From the NCBI GenBank assembly GCA_945227095.1, contig CALYOC010000030.1, positions 1 through 7,039 on the forward strand: a stretch of 7,039 nt of DNA. The letters run 5' to 3'. Origin of the DNA: an uncultured Clostridia bacterium (lineage in GTDB: Bacteria; Bacillota; Clostridia; Oscillospirales; Acutalibacteraceae). A program made the translations under genes and the position numbers. The notes below the pieces were generated by a model, which was not told the DNA's origin, did not search any database, and saw nothing but the letters and a program-made list of their open reading frames with translations. Positions 5,780-7,039 of the stretch are shown one piece after another. Every line of letters begins with the position of its first letter. Positions within the stretch are counted from its first letter, which is position 1.

Positions 5780-6478
5780 ATGCTTTTTGTAACAGGCGAC
5801 ACTCACGGAGATATTGAGAGATTCACAGGCAGAGAAACTAAAAGACTCTCCGTCGGAGACATTCTTTTCGTCTGCGGAGACTTCGGCTTTATCTGGGACG
5901 GAAACGACGCGGAAAAAAAGAATCTTAAAAAGCTCAAAAAGCTCAAATACACAATAGCCTTCGTAGAGGGTTCCCATGAAAACTTCGGCAGGATAAACTC
6001 CTTCCCCGAGGAGGAATGGTGCGGCGGTAAAATACACAGAATTGCGCCTAATATCATACATCTCGCCCGCGGTCAATACTACACCGTTCAGGGCAAAACC
6101 ATTTTCACAATGGGCGGCGGCGCAAGTGATGACGCCGCTCTCAGTGACACGGACGATTGGTGGTCGAGCGACCTTCCCAATAAGGCGGAACTGATTGCCG
6201 GCGCGGCAAACCTTGAGCTTCACGAAAGCGCAGTTGACATCGTCATAACTCACGAGCCCTCTTTAAAGGTAAAAGAGCTATTGGCGGTGAACTCCGATAA
6301 CAAGATAATCCGTTTAAACGCGTTAAATGCGTTTTTAGAGGAGCTCGCTGAAAATGTCGAGTATAAAAAATGGTATTTCGGCTCACTCCATATTGACAAG
6401 AGAATAACCGCGAAAAAACGCGCAATCTTCTCGGATATTGTGGAAATACATACCGACAAAGACGACATCGTCTTATAA
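5780..6478 (+). CDS. Calcineurin-like metallophosphoesterase with altered metal-binding motifs
   Basis: This is a probable cytoplasmic phosphoesterase of the calcineurin-like superfamily; the substrate is unknown. It has no signal peptide or membrane segment. Family motifs appear in order: GDTHGD (6-11, D7 and H9), CGDFGFIWD (32-40, D34 and D40), GSHENF (64-69), THEP (157-160, H158) and GSLHID (201-206). In typical relatives the third motif is GNHEN and the last is GHxH. Here the Asn is Ser65 and the first His is Ser202, both normally metal ligands, so the site may bind metal differently or activity may be reduced. The rest of the fold, including the WCGGKIHR and FTMGGGAS segments, is well kept and the frame is intact, which suggests a functional protein. 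The start is supported by GGAGG (5771-5775). The gene is divergent from the carboxypeptidase gene, with about 98 AT-rich bases between them, and stands alone before a strong terminator. Confidence 0.85.
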   Translation: MLFVTGDTHGDIERFTGRETKRLSVGDILFVCGDFGFIWDGNDAEKKNLKKLKKLKYTIAFVEGSHENFGRINSFPEEEWCGGKIHRIAPNIIHLARGQYYTVQGKTIFTMGGGASDDAALSDTDDWWSSDLPNKAELIAGAANLELHESAVDIVITHEPSLKVKELLAVNSDNKIIRLNALNAFLEELAENVEYKKWYFGSLHIDKRITAKKRAIFSDIVEIHTDKDDIVL

Positions 6479-6481
6479 TTT

Positions 6482-6551
6482 TAAAAGCACTCGCTTTTAG
6501 AAGACATTTATTATTATGCCTTTGCGCAACACTTCCCTTTTGGGAAGGTGT
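6482..6551. repeat. Short inverted repeats between the phosphoesterase stop and the terminator
   Basis: TAAAAGC/GCTTTTA with a four-base loop (6482-6499) lies just after the stop codon. A second hairpin CTTCCC/GGGAAG (6532-6537 with 6542-6547) is flanked by CAC and GTG with one bulged base. Neither is followed by a clear T-run on the plus strand, so they look like 3' untranslated structures, not primary terminators. Confidence 0.35.
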
Positions 6552-6579
6552 ATTAACATACAATCACAAATTTTAATTC

Positions 6580-6618
6580 AAAACGGGCTTGCACTATGTA
6601 GTGGTGCAAGCCCGTTTT
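6580..6618. terminator. Bidirectional rho-independent terminator between convergent genes
   Basis: A perfect 15-bp inverted repeat (6580-6594 with 6604-6618) has a nine-base loop. Its core is CGGGCTTGCAC, with AAAA on the left and TTTT on the right, so it gives a U-tract in both directions. It lies between the plus-strand phosphoesterase gene and the minus-strand acyltransferase gene and can end transcription of both. Confidence 0.88.
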
Positions 6619-6653
6619 ATCTGTATGTATAAGATATTGCGCTTAAGAATAAA

Positions 6654-7039
6654 TTATCTGCCGCCTGATATGACTTTATAAAATTTAGGAGATATTTTAT
6701 TAACAAGAACACAAAAATAATTTATTGCTACTAAAGTAATTACTATTGTCAAAACTGAGTTCGGAATACAAAAAATATTTGATTTCGGTAAAATTATATA
6801 AAGTAATTTTGAAATTACCGCAGCGACATTTTCATGCATAGCGTAAACCATAAATGACCTTGAAAGAAACGGTCTGTTTTTTATGTGCGCCACAAATATG
6901 TCGGAAAATCTCCAAAATGAAATCGCAAATACAAATAAAAATACAACTTGTAATGCCGGAAGCAAAGTTATAATCTCGGACTTTATCAGATAGTTTATAA
7001 ACACACAGATTGCAAAAATGATTCCATACAGTATTTGAG
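6654..7039 (-). CDS. Acyltransferase family 3 membrane protein, C-terminal part (5' end outside the window)
   Basis: The visible part is the last 128 codons of a multi-pass membrane O-acyltransferase of the acyltransferase-3 (OafA-like) family, which transfers acyl groups to cell-surface sugars or other envelope molecules. The frame is open to the window edge. The GTG at 7002-7004 is not a likely start, because the preceding codons (QILYGIIFAICVF) continue a hydrophobic helix. About three further hydrophobic segments can be seen. RPFLSRSFMVYAMHENVAAVI is like the family's segment before its last helices, and the end PKFYKVISGGR is characteristic of many Firmicutes members. The gene is visibly richer in A and T than its neighbours, in line with the frequent horizontal exchange of surface-modifying genes. 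Substrate unknown. It converges on the phosphoesterase gene across a shared terminator. Confidence 0.82.
   Translation of the reverse strand, partial: QILYGIIFAICVFINYLIKSEIITLLPALQVVFLFVFAISFWRFSDIFVAHIKNRPFLSRSFMVYAMHENVAAVISKLLYIILPKSNIFCIPNSVLTIVITLVAINYFCVLVNKISPKFYKVISGGR

Noticed and set aside
6243..6563. A 106-codon minus-strand frame antisense to the phosphoesterase 3' end
   Set aside because: It is a shadow of the real gene, has no ribosome binding site and crosses intergenic hairpins.

Overview
The window looks like chromosomal DNA from a Gram-positive, low-to-moderate-GC Firmicute, most likely an anaerobic gut member of the Clostridia (Oscillospiraceae/Ruminococcaceae-like). This rests on the order fruR-fruK-fruA with a fused IIA-IIB-IIC fructose permease, strong AGGAGG-type ribosome binding sites, AT-rich consensus promoters, and a carboxypeptidase and an acyltransferase of the usual clostridial style. 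The taxon is an inference.

Region 1 (1-3691, minus strand) is a fructose uptake operon, read right to left. A DeoR-family regulator (fruR) is joined by a 4-base ATGA overlap to 1-phosphofructokinase (fruK), and 19 bases later comes the PTS fructose permease (fruA). The permease makes fructose-1-phosphate during import, the kinase converts it to fructose-1,6-bisphosphate, and the regulator probably senses the pathway phosphate ester. A consensus promoter lies just upstream of fruR, over phased GAAAATGA-type repeats that look like the operator. The fruA frame carries an in-frame amber codon (74-76). A plausible last membrane helix continues in the same frame to the window edge, so the gene is either broken or read through.

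Region 2 (3692-4289) has no convincing protein gene, but it is rich in signals. The best is a likely small structured RNA on the minus strand (about 4026-4181): a near-perfect promoter, a 9-bp GC-rich hairpin at the 5' end, several further helices, and a closing helix followed directly by a U7 run. A second minus-strand intrinsic terminator lies at 3942-3968. An AT-rich stretch with inverted repeats and phased TCAAAA motifs (3811-3920) is unexplained.

Region 3 (4290-6478) holds a minus-strand D,D-carboxypeptidase (penicillin-binding protein, peptidase S11) and a divergent plus-strand metallophosphoesterase. The latter lacks two residues that normally bind metal.

Region 4 (6479-7039) has a strong bidirectional terminator between the phosphoesterase gene and the 3' end of a convergent, AT-rich acyltransferase-3 gene, whose start lies beyond the window.

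There is no CRISPR array, IS element, tRNA or rRNA. The genes themselves are mostly ordinary. The observations most worth following are the RNA candidate, the amber codon in fruA and the altered metal site.
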